From Pontibacter silvestris (GTDB lineage Bacteria > Bacteroidota > Bacteroidia > Cytophagales > Hymenobacteraceae): DNA of 64,000 bases. Positions within the stretch are counted from its first letter, which is position 1. Each line of letters begins with the position of its first letter. A program made the translations under genes and the position numbers. This document shows positions 1-9,401 of the stretch, in pieces. The notes under the pieces were generated by a model. It was not told the DNA's origin. It did not search any database and was given only the letters and a program-made list of their open reading frames with translations. Where the stretch lies: positions 163,423 through 227,422 of the forward strand of contig NZ_JAJJWI010000006.1 of assembly GCF_020907275.1 (NCBI RefSeq). Reading direction: 5' to 3'.

Positions 1-497
1 TCAGTTCTCAGATCTTTACTTCTACCCTGGATAAGGCTGTTCTTTACAATGAAATAAAGCAGGCAGATGTGGTGATAGGAGCTTTGGGTGCTGAAGACGG
101 AACCATTGCTTGTATGATAGAGGAAGATGTGGTATCGCAAATGAACCCCGGATCTATTATTATAGATGTGTGTATAGACCAGGGAGGATGTTTTGAGACA
201 TCTGAGGTTACTTCTCACAGCCGCCCTATTTACCGGAAGTACGATGTTATTCATTACTGTGTGCCTAATATAGCCTCTCGTGTTCCACGCACTGCGACAA
301 ACGCATTAAGCAATATTTTTACGCCAATTTTTACAGACATATCCAAGTATGGCGGGTTTAATGAGGTACTGTTCACTAACGATCATTATCGCACAGGTGT
401 CTACATCTATAAAGGCAGCCTAACGAATGCGCATATAGCAAAACGTTTTGGTATGCGCTATAAAGAACTGGGGCTTATGATTGCGGTAAGAAACTAA
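1..497 (+). CDS. ald: Alanine dehydrogenase, C-terminal part (5' end outside window)
   Basis: NAD-dependent oxidative deamination of L-alanine to pyruvate and ammonia, in the cytoplasm. The reading frame is open from base 3, so the gene enters from the left edge and only about 164 C-terminal residues are present. Visible family features are the end of the Rossmann fold (ADVVIGALG), the segment IDQGGCFETS and the later HYCVPNIASRVPRTAT block, all typical of the alanine dehydrogenase/transhydrogenase family. An internal GTG at 69 lies mid-domain and is not a start. A hairpin at 565-605 follows the stop, so the gene probably ends its own transcript, separate from nuoL. Family assignment is firm; catalytic residues upstream cannot be checked. 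Confidence 0.9.
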   Translation, partial: SSQIFTSTLDKAVLYNEIKQADVVIGALGAEDGTIACMIEEDVVSQMNPGSIIIDVCIDQGGCFETSEVTSHSRPIYRKYDVIHYCVPNIASRVPRTATNALSNIFTPIFTDISKYGGFNEVLFTNDHYRTGVYIYKGSLTNAHIAKRFGMRYKELGLMIAVRN

Positions 498-564
498 GCA
501 TGTTCTGATTTGAAAATATTTACCTAAAGAAACCTCGTCTTTTTAGACCATTATTTTAGATACG

Positions 565-605
565 AAGCACTATAGCGGTTGAACACCTCAACAGTTATAG
601 TGCTT
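565..605 (+). terminator. Hairpin terminator after ald
   Basis: Arms AAGCACTATA (565-574) and TATAGTGCTT (596-605) pair perfectly, and an inner GTTGA/TCAAC pair (578-582, 588-592) extends the stem. The right arm runs into a short T tract. It lies 68 bases after the ald stop, as expected for an intrinsic terminator. Confidence 0.6.
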
Positions 606-687
606 TTGCTTTTAACTTCTTAAGCTTAAAGCGATGCTCTTTTACATTTGCGATTACTTTCACCCTGGTACCTTTCTGAAAGTTAAT

Positions 688-720
688 GTTGAAAAAACTT
701 ATACAATATCATTAACTTTG
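688..720 (+). promoter_or_regulatory. Bacteroidota-type promoter for nuoLMN-purF
   Basis: A -7 box TAACTTTG (713-720) matches TAnnTTTG exactly, and GTTG at 688-691 serves as the -33 element with a 21-base spacer. The predicted transcript starts near 727 and gives a leader of about 68 bases before the GTG start of nuoL. Position and match support it; no start-site data. Confidence 0.55.
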
Positions 721-794
721 CCCCCTCATTACAAGGCAGTGATTACTTTCTTAATCTTAAAACAGAGGTTGAAATAACCAAACCTTAACTATAC

Positions 795-2981
795 GTGGAG
801 CTTACCTCACTTTTAGAGCCACTGGCTGGCACCTCAGAAACCGCACTAGCTTTAGTGGTGATGTTGCTGCCATTACTGAGCTTCTTTGTGTTGATCTTCT
901 TTGGTAAGCGCCTGCCGCGCCACGGCGACTGGCTGGGCATTAGTATGATGCTTTTGGCTTTTGCTGTATCTGTTTGGCTATTTGCTTTAACCTGGAATAC
1001 CGCAATGTTCCATAGTCGTATAAACTGGTTTAGTTTACCAGCTTTCAATGGCACATTCGCATATTTTACAGCCGGAATACTTTTAGATAACCTAGCAGTG
1101 CTAATGCTTGTTATCGTGACGTTTATCTCCTCTTTAGTACAGCTTTTCTCAGTAGGGTATATGCATGGCGACGAAGGCTATAGCCGCTATTTTGCCTACC
1201 TCGGTTTGTTTACGTTCAGTATGCTGGGGATTGTGCTGGTAGATAACCTGCTATTATTATTTATGTTTTGGGAACTGGTAGGTTTTTCTTCCTACCTGCT
1301 GATAGGTTTTTGGTTTAAACGCCCTGCGGCCGTGGCGGCAAACAAAAAGGCTTTCTTAGTGAACAGAGTAGGGGACATTGGGCTGCTGATTGGGTTATTT
1401 ACGCTGTACACTTACTTCCGGACTTTTGATTTGGAAGCGCTTCGTACCCTGATCAATTCAGGTAACTGGGCTGGGGGAGTGTTTACACTTTCCTATATTT
1501 TAAATGGGCAGCCCTGGCTGGTAGAGTTAAGTTCATTGCTATTAACGCTGGCTGGTTTAGGCTTGTTTATGGGGTGTGTGGGTAAGTCTGCTCAGTTTCC
1601 GTTGCAGGTGTGGCTGCCTGATGCCATGCAAGGGCCTACGCCTGTTTCGTCCTTAATTCATGCGGCTACCATGGTGGCGGCTGGTGTTTACCTGCTTGCC
1701 CGTTGCTATGCATTTTTTACAATAGATGCACTTACTGTTATTGCTGTTGTAGGAGCTATAACGGCATTACTTGGTGCTGTTGCCGCCCTCACACAATATG
1801 ATATAAAAGCAGTACTTGCCTTTTCTACCACTTCTCAGCTAGGTTATATGGTGATGGGGATGGGGACAGGTGCACATGATGCTTCACTTTTTCACCTGGC
1901 GACACATGCTTTCTTCAAAGCAGCGCTGTTCTTGAATGCTGGTATTATTATTCATGCCATGCATCGGGGGCTGCACCATACGCACCAACCGGAAAATATA
2001 GATCCGCAGGATATTCGGAACATGGGCGGGCTTCGAAAAGTAATGCCGCTTACGTTTTACACATACCTGTTAGCTGCGGCTGCCCTGGTAGGTTTACCAC
2101 TGTTTTCAGGTTTCCTCTCCAAAGATGCTATTTTGGCTGGTAGCTGGGCCTGGGCTCAAACCATGAGCCTTAATGGCAATAGTTTTTATTATATAGTTCC
2201 GGTCGTTGGCTTTACAGTAGTTTTGCTGACAGCTTATTACATGGGCCGCCACATGTGGTTTATGTTTTTCGGAAATTTCAGGTTGCCTTTTAATGTGGAA
2301 GAATTAAGGCTAACTGCCAAAAGAGAAGTTGAGCATGTCATGGCATTGCCTGTAGTGTTGCTGGCTTTTCTTTCTTTAGGGCTGGTTTTCTCTACCAACC
2401 CATTTAGCTTTGCCGATAGCTGGCTGATGAATGGCATTAGCTTAGAGGTGCTGTCTGCCGATAGCAGACTTTTGGCAGAAAGTCTTATCGGTGCAGTACA
2501 TAGGCAGGACGAGGCTAACCATACCGCACATATAGTATTTGGCGTGGTGTCAGCTTTATTGGGAGTGTTAGGTATAGGTTTTGCTATCAGCAAGTACAGA
2601 AATAAAACCCGCGAAGCTTTAAGCCAGGAAAAACCACAAAGCACTTTTGCCAAACTATCTTATAACCATTACTACCTCGATCAATTTTATAACAGGGCGC
2701 TGGTGCAGCCAACTTTACTGGCTGGGCGTGTGCTTTACCGAAATGACAAATGGGTTATAGACAGCCTTTTGAATAATGGCAGTAAAGCATTGGTCGTGTT
2801 TTCGAAAGTAATAAAGTATTTCGACACACTTATTGTAGATGGTACTGTCTGGTTAGTAGGGGCATTATCGAGGTTGTTCGGTTACGTTGGCCTTTATCCG
2901 CAAAATGGTAAGATTCAATCATACTTTGTTTACTCACTTTTCGGATTTATTTTGATTATACTATACATCATCGTGTTTTGA
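795..2981 (+). CDS. nuoL: NADH-quinone oxidoreductase subunit L (complex I)
   Basis: Membrane-arm subunit that carries one of the antiporter-like proton channels of respiratory complex I. The 728-residue protein is almost entirely transmembrane helices, with the conserved MFWELVG helix (Glu160) and the WLPDAMQGPTPVSSLIHAATM signature near residues 275-295 (channel lysine region). The C-terminal extension of more than 100 residues should include the lateral helix typical of NuoL. The start is GTG at 795; an in-frame TAA at 786-788 excludes anything earlier. nuoM begins 32 bases downstream. NuoA-K are not next to it, so in this genome the L-M-N block is separate. A MrpA antiporter is excluded by the adjoining nuoM and nuoN and by the absence of mrp genes. 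Confidence 0.95.
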   Translation: MELTSLLEPLAGTSETALALVVMLLPLLSFFVLIFFGKRLPRHGDWLGISMMLLAFAVSVWLFALTWNTAMFHSRINWFSLPAFNGTFAYFTAGILLDNLAVLMLVIVTFISSLVQLFSVGYMHGDEGYSRYFAYLGLFTFSMLGIVLVDNLLLLFMFWELVGFSSYLLIGFWFKRPAAVAANKKAFLVNRVGDIGLLIGLFTLYTYFRTFDLEALRTLINSGNWAGGVFTLSYILNGQPWLVELSSLLLTLAGLGLFMGCVGKSAQFPLQVWLPDAMQGPTPVSSLIHAATMVAAGVYLLARCYAFFTIDALTVIAVVGAITALLGAVAALTQYDIKAVLAFSTTSQLGYMVMGMGTGAHDASLFHLATHAFFKAALFLNAGIIIHAMHRGLHHTHQPENIDPQDIRNMGGLRKVMPLTFYTYLLAAAALVGLPLFSGFLSKDAILAGSWAWAQTMSLNGNSFYYIVPVVGFTVVLLTAYYMGRHMWFMFFGNFRLPFNVEELRLTAKREVEHVMALPVVLLAFLSLGLVFSTNPFSFADSWLMNGISLEVLSADSRLLAESLIGAVHRQDEANHTAHIVFGVVSALLGVLGIGFAISKYRNKTREALSQEKPQSTFAKLSYNHYYLDQFYNRALVQPTLLAGRVLYRNDKWVIDSLLNNGSKALVVFSKVIKYFDTLIVDGTVWLVGALSRLFGYVGLYPQNGKIQSYFVYSLFGFILIILYIIVF

Positions 2982-3013
2982 TGTTTAAGTTTGCATTTCG
3001 ATTCAACGGATAG

Positions 3014-4756
3014 ATGAATTTTATACTCAGTAGCCTTATTTGTACACCCTTGCTTGCAGCACTTGTCGTTCTACTTATGCCTGGCTATTTACAAAAGCCA
3101 ATTAAGGCAGTGGCCTTACTGGGCACATTGGTGCAGATGGGCTTATCGCTGCTTCTTTATGTTTCTTTTGATGGGAATGCTTATGCCGATGGTCGAAGCG
3201 GGTATCAGTATGTAGAGAAACTCAACTGGATTGGTTTAAGCCTGGGCAGTCTGGGGCAATTCCAGATAGAATATTTTGTTGGTGTTGACGGTATAAGTGT
3301 GAGTATGGTGTTGCTCACAGGTATAGTGGGCGTTATTGGAGTTATCTCTTCCTGGACTATACAAAAGCAGGTAAAAGGATACTTTCTACTGTACCTGTTG
3401 CTGCTTACAAGTGTCATGGGTTGTTTCTTGGCGCTTGATTTATTCCTTTTCTACCTTTTCTTTGAGTTTATGCTCCTCCCAATGTACTTCCTGATTGGTA
3501 TTTGGGGCGGACCAAAGAGGGAATATGCCGCTATAAAATTCTTTATCTACACTTTAGTAGGGTCCCTTTTCATCTTAATAGTGATGATTGGGTTGTACAC
3601 CTCTGTTATTGACCCGCAGGCAACAGCGAGGCAATTAGGCTTAGTAGGTAATGGTGTGCCTGTGCCGGTAGCGGTAATACTGGAAGTACAGCAAATGCTA
3701 CAGGATAATACAATTGCCACTACAGATCTGGTACGAACCTTTAGCATACCGGCCATGATGGACAGTGCGAACTTTATACCTGATAGCCTGTTGCACATTA
3801 TGTCAGATGTAACATTGTGGGATAAACCTATTCGTTTTGTAGCCTTCTTATTACTGTTTGCCGGTTTTGCTATCAAAGTGCCGGTTGTGCCGGTTCATAC
3901 CTGGCTTCCTGACGCACACGTGGAAGCACCAACGCCTATTTCAGTGCTATTGGCAGCTGTGTTATTGAAGGTGGGGGGCTACGGCTTAGTGCGCATTGTG
4001 TACCCTGTTTTCCCGGATGCAGCAGCTTATTTTTCTGTGTTTGTAGGAGGCTTGGGAGTATTGTCTATTATTTATGCAGCGCTATGTGCACTGGCTATGA
4101 ACGATCTGAAAAAACTGATTGCTTATTCCTCGGTATCTCACATGGGCTTTGTGCTGCTAGGTTTAGCCTCACTAACTACCGAAGGCGTAAACGGGGCTAT
4201 CTACATGATGTTTAGCCATGGTATTATCTCGGCAATGCTCTTCCTGGTGGTAGGTGTTATTTATGATAGAGCACATAATCGTATGATTGTGAATTTTCGA
4301 GGCCTTGCAAGTGCCATGCCTGCCTATACAGCTTTCGTTGTTATTGCTTTTTTTGCCTCTTTAGGTTTGCCAGGTTTCTCTGGATTTATTTCTGAGTTAC
4401 TGGTGCTGTTAGGAGGGTTTAGGGCTCCTGAAGCCACAGGCTTACTCCCTCGCTGGCTGACTATTGTGGCTGTTATTGGTTTATTACTGGCTGCCGCTTA
4501 TTACCTGTGGGCCCTGCAGCGCATGTTCTTTGGTAAGTATTGGATATTTCCGGAGCTAAGAGAGCAGGCGGTTATCAGTGATCTGAACCTGCGGGAATAC
4601 CTTATGCTTGTGCCATTGGCAATACTGGCTTTGCTGTTTGGTATTTTCCCGTCGTTGTTGCTGAACAAGATAGGTGTGGCCGTTACAGGTTTCTCTGAAC
4701 TGGTACTGCAGAATGGGCAGGAGCAGTTAAATATTGTTTTATCTTCGATTTTGTAA
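3014..4756 (+). CDS. nuoM: NADH-quinone oxidoreductase subunit M (complex I)
   Basis: Second antiporter-like proton-translocating subunit of complex I. At 580 residues it is longer than the roughly 500 usual in proteobacteria. The FEFMLLPMYFLIGIWGG helix and the HTWLPDAHVEAPTPISVLL signature (around residue 294) place it in the ND4/NuoM family. The extra length is mostly a hydrophilic segment of about 75 residues (roughly 196-272) inserted between membrane helices just before that signature. It sits between nuoL and nuoN, with only 8 bases to nuoN, so it is surely co-transcribed. ATG start at 3014. Confidence 0.95.
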   Translation: MNFILSSLICTPLLAALVVLLMPGYLQKPIKAVALLGTLVQMGLSLLLYVSFDGNAYADGRSGYQYVEKLNWIGLSLGSLGQFQIEYFVGVDGISVSMVLLTGIVGVIGVISSWTIQKQVKGYFLLYLLLLTSVMGCFLALDLFLFYLFFEFMLLPMYFLIGIWGGPKREYAAIKFFIYTLVGSLFILIVMIGLYTSVIDPQATARQLGLVGNGVPVPVAVILEVQQMLQDNTIATTDLVRTFSIPAMMDSANFIPDSLLHIMSDVTLWDKPIRFVAFLLLFAGFAIKVPVVPVHTWLPDAHVEAPTPISVLLAAVLLKVGGYGLVRIVYPVFPDAAAYFSVFVGGLGVLSIIYAALCALAMNDLKKLIAYSSVSHMGFVLLGLASLTTEGVNGAIYMMFSHGIISAMLFLVVGVIYDRAHNRMIVNFRGLASAMPAYTAFVVIAFFASLGLPGFSGFISELLVLLGGFRAPEATGLLPRWLTIVAVIGLLLAAAYYLWALQRMFFGKYWIFPELREQAVISDLNLREYLMLVPLAILALLFGIFPSLLLNKIGVAVTGFSELVLQNGQEQLNIVLSSIL

Positions 4757-4764
4757 AGCACCCC

Positions 4765-6279
4765 GTGAACGAACAGGCAGCTTATTTAACCGAAACCATC
4801 AACGCCATAGTATCCGGTGCTGGCTCTCTGCTACCCGAACTACTGTTGGCGGGTTTCTTTCTGCTGCTGGTTACGCTCGATCTCTTTAGATCTGTTAAGA
4901 TAAAAAGCTTGCTGCCCTGGATAGCTCTTACAGCATTTTTCGCCTCAATGGTAGTTCAGATACAGGCTGGCAATAATGCTGAAACAACTTTTTTTTTAGA
5001 GTTGCTGGTGTCTGACGGCATAGCACATTATGCAGGTATTCTTTTTAGTGCGGTAGGTACATTTTCTGTTTTGCTTTCTGTTCTTAATAAATCTATAGAC
5101 AGGCTGAAGAAAGGGCAGGGGGAATATTACGGTTTGATCCTGATGCTCGTGCTGGGCCTCAACCTAATGGCAAAGTCTGTGAACCTGTTAATGGTTTTTC
5201 TTGCTATTGAAGTTGTCTCTATTGCTTCTTATATACTTACAATCACGCTAAAAGAGAAGAAACGATCAGTAGAAGCGGGCATAAAGTACATCCTGTATGG
5301 TACTTTGTCGGCGGGAGTCATGTTGTACGGTATGTCTTTCTTTTATGGATTAACCGGAACGCTAACTTACTCCGATAATGACTTCTGGGCATCTATGATA
5401 CAGGTTAGCCCACTGATGGTAATGCTAGCTGCTGTTTTGGTTTTTGCTGGCTTCTTCTTTAAAATATCAGCTGCGCCTTTCCATTTCTGGGCACCTGATG
5501 TTTACCAGGGAGCACCGCTGCCAATAGTCGCACTCTTTTCTACAGGGCCTAAAATGGCTGGTATTATTGTCATTATGCGTTTTTTGTCTGCCTTTGCTGA
5601 CCCTGTAATGGCTTCTTATTTCAAAGATGTTCAGCTACTTTTAGCTTTAGGAGCTTTGGCTACATTGGCAATAGGAAACTTTACAGCTTTGTGGCAGCAG
5701 GTACCGCGCAGGCTTTTTGCTTTCTCGTCCATATCTCATGCAGGCTTTCTTCTGGTAGGGCTGCTTGCCTTTGGAGTCGATTATAAAGCGAGTGTTTTAT
5801 TCTACCTGACCGTGTTGCTGTTTATGAACTTCGGTACTTTTCTTATACTACAGCTTGCTGAGGATGAGCTACAAATAAATAGGCTGGAAGGATTTTCAGG
5901 GCTGGGGCGTGCTTATCCTTTTTTGGGAGTAATGGCTGTGCTATACCTTATTTCTCTCACGGGCCTACCTCCGTTGGCTGGGTTTATGGGTAAATTGCTT
6001 ATCTTCAGCAATGTATGGGAGGCTTATACACTTCATAACAACATGGTGCTGTTGATGCTGCTTGTAGCGGGAGTATTGCTGACAGGTGTTGCTTTATTTT
6101 ACTATATCAAAATACCATATTACCTTTTCTTTAAAGGGAATCAAACTGATAAAAAATTAGTTATTTCACTGTCTAATAAGCTGCTGTTAGCAGCGTTTGC
6201 ATTGCCGCTGCTGGTACTGTTCTTTAAACCTGACCTGCTGCTGCAATATATTAACCAGTTGCTAACAAAAGCCCTTTAA
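4765..6279 (+). CDS. nuoN: NADH-quinone oxidoreductase subunit N (complex I)
   Basis: Third antiporter-like membrane subunit of complex I (ND2/NuoN family), 504 residues, about 14 predicted membrane helices. The motif FHFWAPDVYQGAPLP near residue 240 and the RRLFAFSSISHAGF segment near residue 315 are characteristic. The start is GTG at 4765, 8 bases after nuoM. purF follows after only 8 bases, which implies the same transcript. Length is normal and no key segment is missing. Confidence 0.95.
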   Translation: MNEQAAYLTETINAIVSGAGSLLPELLLAGFFLLLVTLDLFRSVKIKSLLPWIALTAFFASMVVQIQAGNNAETTFFLELLVSDGIAHYAGILFSAVGTFSVLLSVLNKSIDRLKKGQGEYYGLILMLVLGLNLMAKSVNLLMVFLAIEVVSIASYILTITLKEKKRSVEAGIKYILYGTLSAGVMLYGMSFFYGLTGTLTYSDNDFWASMIQVSPLMVMLAAVLVFAGFFFKISAAPFHFWAPDVYQGAPLPIVALFSTGPKMAGIIVIMRFLSAFADPVMASYFKDVQLLLALGALATLAIGNFTALWQQVPRRLFAFSSISHAGFLLVGLLAFGVDYKASVLFYLTVLLFMNFGTFLILQLAEDELQINRLEGFSGLGRAYPFLGVMAVLYLISLTGLPPLAGFMGKLLIFSNVWEAYTLHNNMVLLMLLVAGVLLTGVALFYYIKIPYYLFFKGNQTDKKLVISLSNKLLLAAFALPLLVLFFKPDLLLQYINQLLTKAL

Positions 6280-6287
6280 CAGCACCC

Positions 6288-8183
6288 ATGAGCGACTCAA
6301 TTAAGCACGAATGCGGTATAGCCTTAATCAGGCTTAGAAAACCGATAGAGTACTATACAGAAAAATATGGTACTCCCATGTACGGCATCAACAAGCTGTA
6401 CCTGTTAATGCAAAAGCAGCATAACCGTGGCCAGGATGGTGCCGGAGTTGCCAGTATTAAGATAGATGCAGTTCCAGGTATTGAATATATCAGCCGTTTC
6501 CGCTCTGTGAAAACACGTGCCATAGACAGCATCTTTGGCAAGATCGGGAAGACTTATTCAAAACTGAAGGAAGAGTATCCTGACAGGGTAAGCGATACAG
6601 AATGGGTTTGGGGGAAAATGCCTTTTCTGGGAGATGTTTATCTGGGCCACCTGCGTTATGGTACACATGGCATTAACAGCGTAGATAACTGCCACCCAAT
6701 GGTGCGGGAGAATAACTGGCGTAGCCGAAGCCTTGCTGTAGCCGGTAATTTTAACATGACCAACGTAGATGAGCAGTTCCAGAAACTGATAGAACTGGGG
6801 CAGCATCCAAAGCATAAGTCAGATACCATTACTGTTCTGGAGAAGTTTGGTCACTTCCTTGATGAGGAGAACCAGCGCCAGTTTGACATGCATAAAGCCA
6901 AAGGCTATTCTAACCAGGAAATTACCCAACAGATAGAGCAGCACCTTGATTTGCAACGTGTATTACAGCGTTCCTGTCGTGATTTTGATGGAGGTTATGC
7001 TATGGCTGGTCTCACAGGTTACGGTGCCTCTTTCGTAGTACGTGACCCTAATGGCATACGCCCGGCCTATTATTATATTGATGACGAAGTGGTAGTGGTG
7101 GCTTCTGAAAAGCCTGCTATTAAAACAGCCTTTGATATAGAATACAGCGAAATAAAGCCAATCACACCTGGGCATGCCCTTATTGTGGATAAGGCTGGGA
7201 ACCCTTCTCTTAAAGAGATCCTTCCGCAAAGAGAGAAAACTTCCTGTAGCTTCGAACGCATTTACTTTTCACGTGGAAATGACCCGGAAATATACATGGA
7301 GCGTAAGAACATGGGTAAGCTGTTGTGCCGCCAGATTCTGGAGGCTATTGACTATAACTTAAAAGATACTGTATTCTCTTATATTCCTAACACAGCCGAA
7401 ACTTCATGGCTTGGCATGATGAAAGGCATAGAGCAGTATCTGCGGGGGTATCGTCGTAAGGCTATATTAAACCAGAATCTAACTGAAGAACAACTGGATG
7501 ATATTTTGCAGTTTAAGCCCCGTGCCGAGAAACTAGTCATAAAAGATGCGAAACTACGCACCTTTATTAGTGACAACGACAGCCGCGATGAACTGGTAAC
7601 GCACGTGTACGATACCACTTATGAAGTTGTAAAGAAAGGGATAGATACCTTGGTAGTGCTGGACGATTCAATAGTACGTGGTACTACGTTAGAGAAGAGT
7701 ATTATCAAAATGCTGGACAGGCTGGAGCCTAAGAAGATTATTATTGTTTCGTGTGCACCGCAAATCCGTTACCCTGACTGTTATGGTATTGACATGTCTC
7801 GCATGAAGGAGTTTGTGGCATTCAGGGCTTTGCTTGAGCTTTTAAAAGAGCGAGGCTTGTCTTTTAAGCTGCAAGAAACATATGACAAGTGCTTGGCTGC
7901 TGTAGGTACACCAGAGTTCAAGCAGGTGAATTTTGTGCAGGAACTCTATGATATGTTCGATACAGACGAAATATCTGATAAAGTATCTGAGATAGTAAAA
8001 GCTCCTGACGTAAATGCTGACGTGCAGGTTATTTATCAGCGTATAGAAGATCTGCACCAAGCTTGCCCTGAGCACAAAGGCGACTGGTATTTTACTGGTA
8101 ATTATCCAACACCTGGTGGAACAGGCGTAGTAAACAGAGCTTTTATGAACTTTATGGAAAACAAGTTAGCCAGAGCTTACTAA
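6288..8183 (+). CDS. purF: Amidophosphoribosyltransferase (long PurF form)
   Basis: Catalyses the first committed step of purine synthesis, making phosphoribosylamine from PRPP and glutamine in the cytoplasm. The N-terminal class II glutaminase domain starts with HECGI; Cys9 is the expected nucleophile after removal of a short propeptide. Further motifs are HNRGQDGAG, LGHLRYGTHG and DPNGIRP. The phosphoribosyltransferase domain carries the PRPP loop VLDDSIVRGTT near residues 457-467. At 631 residues it is longer than the roughly 500 of E. coli PurF, with inserts between the two halves, as in a long form found in Bacteroidota. The close spacing with nuoN means respiratory and purine genes share an mRNA; a dedicated promoter is not obvious. 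Confidence 0.9.
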   Translation: MSDSIKHECGIALIRLRKPIEYYTEKYGTPMYGINKLYLLMQKQHNRGQDGAGVASIKIDAVPGIEYISRFRSVKTRAIDSIFGKIGKTYSKLKEEYPDRVSDTEWVWGKMPFLGDVYLGHLRYGTHGINSVDNCHPMVRENNWRSRSLAVAGNFNMTNVDEQFQKLIELGQHPKHKSDTITVLEKFGHFLDEENQRQFDMHKAKGYSNQEITQQIEQHLDLQRVLQRSCRDFDGGYAMAGLTGYGASFVVRDPNGIRPAYYYIDDEVVVVASEKPAIKTAFDIEYSEIKPITPGHALIVDKAGNPSLKEILPQREKTSCSFERIYFSRGNDPEIYMERKNMGKLLCRQILEAIDYNLKDTVFSYIPNTAETSWLGMMKGIEQYLRGYRRKAILNQNLTEEQLDDILQFKPRAEKLVIKDAKLRTFISDNDSRDELVTHVYDTTYEVVKKGIDTLVVLDDSIVRGTTLEKSIIKMLDRLEPKKIIIVSCAPQIRYPDCYGIDMSRMKEFVAFRALLELLKERGLSFKLQETYDKCLAAVGTPEFKQVNFVQELYDMFDTDEISDKVSEIVKAPDVNADVQVIYQRIEDLHQACPEHKGDWYFTGNYPTPGGTGVVNRAFMNFMENKLARAY

Positions 8184-8247
8184 ATCTACTATTAACATGA
8201 GTTTCTGTTCTGTAGGACAGGAAATCTTGTGTTTTATGAGGTTATAA

Positions 8248-8279
8248 AAAAAGGGTCGCTAAAGCTAGCGACCCTTTTT
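8248..8279. terminator. Bidirectional terminator between purF and iscA
   Basis: GGGTCGCT (8253-8260) pairs with AGCGACCC (8267-8274) around a 6-base loop, flanked by A5 on the left and T5 on the right, so it works as an intrinsic terminator from both sides. It lies between the convergent purF and iscA genes. Confidence 0.85.
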
Positions 8280-8303
8280 ACTTAATTTTAAACATTAAGA
8301 AAT

Positions 8304-8630
8304 TTATACCGAGAAGCTATCGCCACAGCCACAGGTACGGGTAGCATTAGGGTTATTGAAGAAGAAGCCTTTGCCGTTTAAGCCGTCCGAGAAATCTAGT
8401 TCGGTACCAGCCAGGTAAAGGAAACTTTTCATGTCGACCACAACTTTTACGCCTCTGTCTTCAAACTCCTGGTCCATAGGCTTTACCTCATCGTCGAAGT
8501 CGAGCTTATAGGAAAGGCCGGAACAGCCACCACCCGCAACAGAAGCGCGTAAACGAAATGTGTCGTCTAACTGGGCGTCATGCTTCAGTTTGATCACTTT
8601 CTCTTTTGCTTTTTCTGATACTGTAATCAT
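8304..8630 (-). CDS. iscA: Iron-sulfur cluster assembly accessory protein (IscA/HesB family)
   Basis: A-type Fe-S carrier that receives clusters from IscU and passes them to apoproteins in the cytoplasm. The 108-residue protein has the three invariant cysteines of the family, Cys36 (GGGCSG) and Cys100/Cys102 in the C-terminal CGC. Its gene follows iscS and iscU on the same strand, 348 bases after iscU with a hairpin between, so it probably has its own promoter. ErpA or SufA are equally possible family labels; the symbol iscA rests on the neighbourhood. Confidence 0.88.
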   Translation of the reverse strand: MITVSEKAKEKVIKLKHDAQLDDTFRLRASVAGGGCSGLSYKLDFDDEVKPMDQEFEDRGVKVVVDMKSFLYLAGTELDFSDGLNGKGFFFNNPNATRTCGCGDSFSV

Positions 8631-8978
8631 GCTATTTATAGTTTAAGAGACAAATAATAAGCTTAAGCTAAAAAAATTAAATAAAGATGCTTAAGCGTGT
8701 CTCTGTTGTATATCTTTTATTAATGTCAATACCTTATTATTACGGGCATAAAGATAATAAGTATTGCTATGATTTCTGAACCTTCTCCTGCTCTTGTCTG
8801 CAGCTGATCATAAGCTTAGTTCACTAACAAGGCCTGCAGTAAGACCAAAGTATCTCAGAGTTTATACTGATTACATTTAAAAAAAGCAGATTGTTCCCAC
8901 TTATAAGCTAAGGAGTTTCAATCTGCTTTTTAGAGAAGCGCTGCTTATTACAAGCATTTCATCAAGGTTAAGAAATAA
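8631..8978. other. iscU-iscA intergenic region, no gene seen
   Basis: This 348-base spacer is AT-rich and has no plausible reading frame. The hairpin at 8886-8931 lies in its iscU-proximal half. The remainder should hold the iscA promoter on the minus strand, but I find no clean TAnnTTTG box with a matching -33 element. No tRNA-like fold was recognised. Confidence 0.5.
8886..8931 (-). terminator. Hairpin terminator after iscSU
   Basis: GCAGATTG (8886-8893) and CAATCTGC (8919-8926) pair perfectly and are flanked by A5 and T5. On the minus strand it lies about 50 bases after the iscU stop and would end the iscS-iscU message before iscA. Confidence 0.7.
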
Positions 8979-9392
8979 TTAGTGATGTGATTTAGCTATC
9001 TCTAAAGCAGGCAAACCATTCTTTACTCTATAGTCGTTGATAGCAGATTTAATTGCATCCTCAGCTAAAACAGAGCAGTGGATTTTAACAGGAGGTAAAG
9101 CCAACTCTTCTACAATAGCCATATTATCAATAGCAAGTGCCTCGTCAACAGTCTTACCTTTCAGCCACTCTGTTGCCAGAGATGATGAAGCGATAGCAGA
9201 ACCACATCCGAATGTTTTAAACTTTGCGTCAGTAATCACCTGGTTTTCGTCCACCTCTATCTGGAGACGCATCACGTCACCACATTCAGGGGCACCTACA
9301 AGGCCAGTACCAACACTTGCTTTAGATTTATCTAATGTACCTACGTTACGTGGGTTATTATAATGATCAATTACTTTATCTGAATAAGCCAT
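8979..9392 (-). CDS. iscU: Fe-S cluster scaffold protein IscU
   Basis: Scaffold on which the cysteine desulfurase assembles [2Fe-2S] clusters. The 137-residue protein carries the three ligand cysteines Cys37 (ECGD), Cys63 (GCGSAI) and Cys106 (HCSVLA), the conserved Asp39, and the chaperone-recognition motif LPPVK at 99-103, which marks it as IscU and not SufU. ATG start at 9392. It lies 106 bases downstream of iscS; that spacer holds a 7-base tandem repeat. Chaperones HscA/HscB are not in the window. Confidence 0.95.
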   Translation of the reverse strand: MAYSDKVIDHYNNPRNVGTLDKSKASVGTGLVGAPECGDVMRLQIEVDENQVITDAKFKTFGCGSAIASSSLATEWLKGKTVDEALAIDNMAIVEELALPPVKIHCSVLAEDAIKSAINDYRVKNGLPALEIAKSHH

Positions 9393-9401
9393 AGCTATGT
9401 A

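Noticed and set aside
795..6279. nuoL-M-N read as an Mrp-type Na+/H+ antiporter
   Set aside because: No MrpB, C, E, F or G genes, order L-M-N and signatures of all three complex I subunits are present.
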